Assembly (NCBI RefSeq): GCF_019200975.1 | Contig: NZ_JAHTMR010000003.1 | Location: forward strand, 341,639 to 405,638 | DNA from: Pseudomonas sp. PD9R | GTDB lineage: Bacteria > Pseudomonadota > Gammaproteobacteria > Pseudomonadales > Pseudomonadaceae | Length of the DNA stretch: 64,000 nucleotides | Direction: 5' to 3' | In this document: positions 62,765 to 64,000 of the stretch, piece after piece | How positions within the stretch are numbered: position 1 is the stretch's first letter | Layout of the letters: every line of letters starts with the position of its first letter | Position numbers and translations under genes: made by a program | The notes under the pieces: generated by a model | What the model was told of the DNA's origin: nothing | The model's database searches: none | What the model saw: the letters and a program-made list of their open reading frames with translations, nothing else

Positions 62765-63978
62765 AGCCGCTTGAGGGCATTACCGTCATAGAGATGGCAC
62801 GGGTGCTCGCCTGCCCGCTGGCCGGGATGATCCTGGCGGAGCTGGGGGCGCGGGTGATCAAGGTCGAGCAACCGCAGACGGGCGACGAAACGCGAGGTTA
62901 CGAGCCTTTCGCCAACACCGCCGCGCAATGCGAAGGCGACGACGCGGGAGTGGAGCGTAGCGCCTATTACTACGCGTTCAATCGCAGCAAGGAATCGATC
63001 AGCGTCAACCTGCGCACGGCAGAGGGGCAGGACATCGTGCGCAAGCTGGTGGCGGGCGCTGATGTGGTACTGGAGAATTTCCCCACCGGCACCCTGTCCC
63101 GGTACGGTCTGGATTGGCCGAGCCTGCAAAAGCTCAACCGCAAACTGGTCTACGTCTCGTGCACCGGTTTTGGCCAGACCGGCCCCTACGCCAAACGCAA
63201 AGGCTACGACACGGTATTCCAGGCCATGAGTGGACTGATGAGCATGACCGGTGCTCGCGAGGGCGAACCGGTCAAGCCCGGTGTACCGGTGGCGGACATG
63301 ACCTCGGGTCTGTGGATCGCTTTGGGGACCCTGGCCATGCTTCAAGGTGCCAAAGGGCGCGAGGAGGGTGCCTATCTGGACTTCTCGATGCTCGATGGGC
63401 AAATCCCGCTGCTGTCTCTGGCCGCAGCGCGCTTCTTTACCCATGCCGAGCTGCCGACGCGCATGGGCACCGAACACCCGGGCCGCGTGCCGTCGGCCAG
63501 TTTTCGCTGTGCCGACGGTGGTTTCGTGCACATCACTGGCGCCGACCAGCATTGGAAGCCTTTGTGCAAACTGCTCGGTCTGGACGCCTTGGCTGAAGAC
63601 CCGAGGCTGCGGGAAAACAGCGGTCGCGTACTGCATCGCGACGAAGTCATGCAGGCGTTGACGCAAGCCTGCCAGGAACTGACCCGCGACCAGCTGTGCA
63701 CCGCCTGTGACGCGTTCGGCGTACCGGCCGGTCCGCTCAAGACGCTGGACGAAGTGATGGTCGACCCGCACCTGCAAGCGCGGGGCGTGTTCGACAGTTT
63801 CGAGCATCCCCAGGCCGGCACTTTCCCGGCGATTCGCCTGCCGTTTCACTTCACAGGCTTCGACGACCCAACACTCAGGCGCCCGCCATTGCTGGGTGAG
63901 CACAATGACGTCGTGCTAGCCGAACTGGGTTATTCCGCGCAACAGATCCATGGCCTGCGGGCCGGGGGGGCGATTTGA
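62761..63978 (+). CDS. Class III CoA-transferase (CaiB/BaiF family)
   Basis: 405 residues. The N-terminal GITVIEMARVLACPLAGMILAELGARVIKVEQP and NRSKESISVNLRTAEGQ motifs and the catalytic Asp in PVADMTSGLW (about residue 178) match CaiB/BaiF transferases, which move CoA between carboxylates. Provides the activated substrate for the preceding hydratase and flavin enzyme. Confidence 0.9.
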   Translation: MKPLEGITVIEMARVLACPLAGMILAELGARVIKVEQPQTGDETRGYEPFANTAAQCEGDDAGVERSAYYYAFNRSKESISVNLRTAEGQDIVRKLVAGADVVLENFPTGTLSRYGLDWPSLQKLNRKLVYVSCTGFGQTGPYAKRKGYDTVFQAMSGLMSMTGAREGEPVKPGVPVADMTSGLWIALGTLAMLQGAKGREEGAYLDFSMLDGQIPLLSLAAARFFTHAELPTRMGTEHPGRVPSASFRCADGGFVHITGADQHWKPLCKLLGLDALAEDPRLRENSGRVLHRDEVMQALTQACQELTRDQLCTACDAFGVPAGPLKTLDEVMVDPHLQARGVFDSFEHPQAGTFPAIRLPFHFTGFDDPTLRRPPLLGEHNDVVLAELGYSAQQIHGLRAGGAI

Positions 63979-63980
63979 AC

Positions 63981-64000
63981 ATGAACACTTATTCCACCGT
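63981..64000 (+). CDS. Start of the next operon gene (partial)
   Basis: An ATG three bases after the CoA-transferase stop opens MNTYST; the gene continues past the window edge. Only six codons are visible, so nothing about its role can be said. There is no separate ribosome-binding site, so coupling to the preceding gene is likely. Confidence 0.4.

Overview
The window looks like chromosome of a fluorescent-group Pseudomonas. The gene content (OprD-type porin, selenocysteine-dependent formate dehydrogenase-N locus, many LysR/TetR/LuxR regulators and MFS carriers), the high GC with G/C-rich third positions, and several long intergenic hairpins of the REP type common in that group all point this way. 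The species cannot be fixed from sequence reading alone.

Layout. 1-4.9 kb: end of a hybrid histidine kinase, a Yip1/Na+-H+ antiporter pair, an SDR and a PatB/MalY-like C-S lyase. 5.2-14.3 kb: a complete selenocysteine module in one direction, with formate dehydrogenase-N (fdnG with an in-frame UGA, fdnH, fdnI), fdhE, selA, selB and the selenocysteine tRNA selC. 14.4-19.4 kb: OprD porin, YcaC-like hydrolase, AI-2E-type membrane protein, MscS channel. 19.6-26.1 kb: a truncated L-serine dehydratase, then a catabolic unit (FAD monooxygenase, DUF2783 protein, MFS carrier, LuxR regulator) divergent from a class V aminotransferase, with a perfect-arm inverted repeat between them.

26.3-33.1 kb is an AT-richer accessory stretch: acyltransferase, IS1182-like transposase, Fic protein, GIY-YIG protein, a MITE-like element, and a small membrane protein/lipoprotein pair. 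Nested inverted repeats enclose the transposase plus Fic (outer pair) and Fic alone (inner pair). 33.5-36.7 kb holds a chloroperoxidase-like hydrolase, a dTMP-kinase-like protein and a patatin-like lipoprotein.

37-52.5 kb is a dense block of small redox and detoxification enzymes with their regulators: three SDRs, a quinone-oxidoreductase-like MDR enzyme, GST, F420-type oxidoreductase, twin YciI proteins, Old Yellow Enzyme, epoxide hydrolase, three LysR and two TetR regulators, and two MFS efflux pumps. Several genes show lesions or active-site changes. A 37-bp motif shared by two promoters suggests one LysR regulon.

53.2-59.1 kb is the most unusual cluster: LuxR-type regulator, APC amino-acid permease, IspA-like prenyl diphosphate synthase, a creatinase/M24-fold hydrolase lacking one metal ligand, and a nitrilase-superfamily amidohydrolase. 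Three copies of one 24-bp dyad operator lie ahead of the regulator, the permease-synthase pair and the hydrolase pair, so the whole cluster is probably one regulon. 59.5-64 kb is a CoA-ester catabolic operon (flavin oxidoreductase, enoyl-CoA hydratase, CoA-transferase) divergent from an MFS carrier, with a double-palindrome operator between them.
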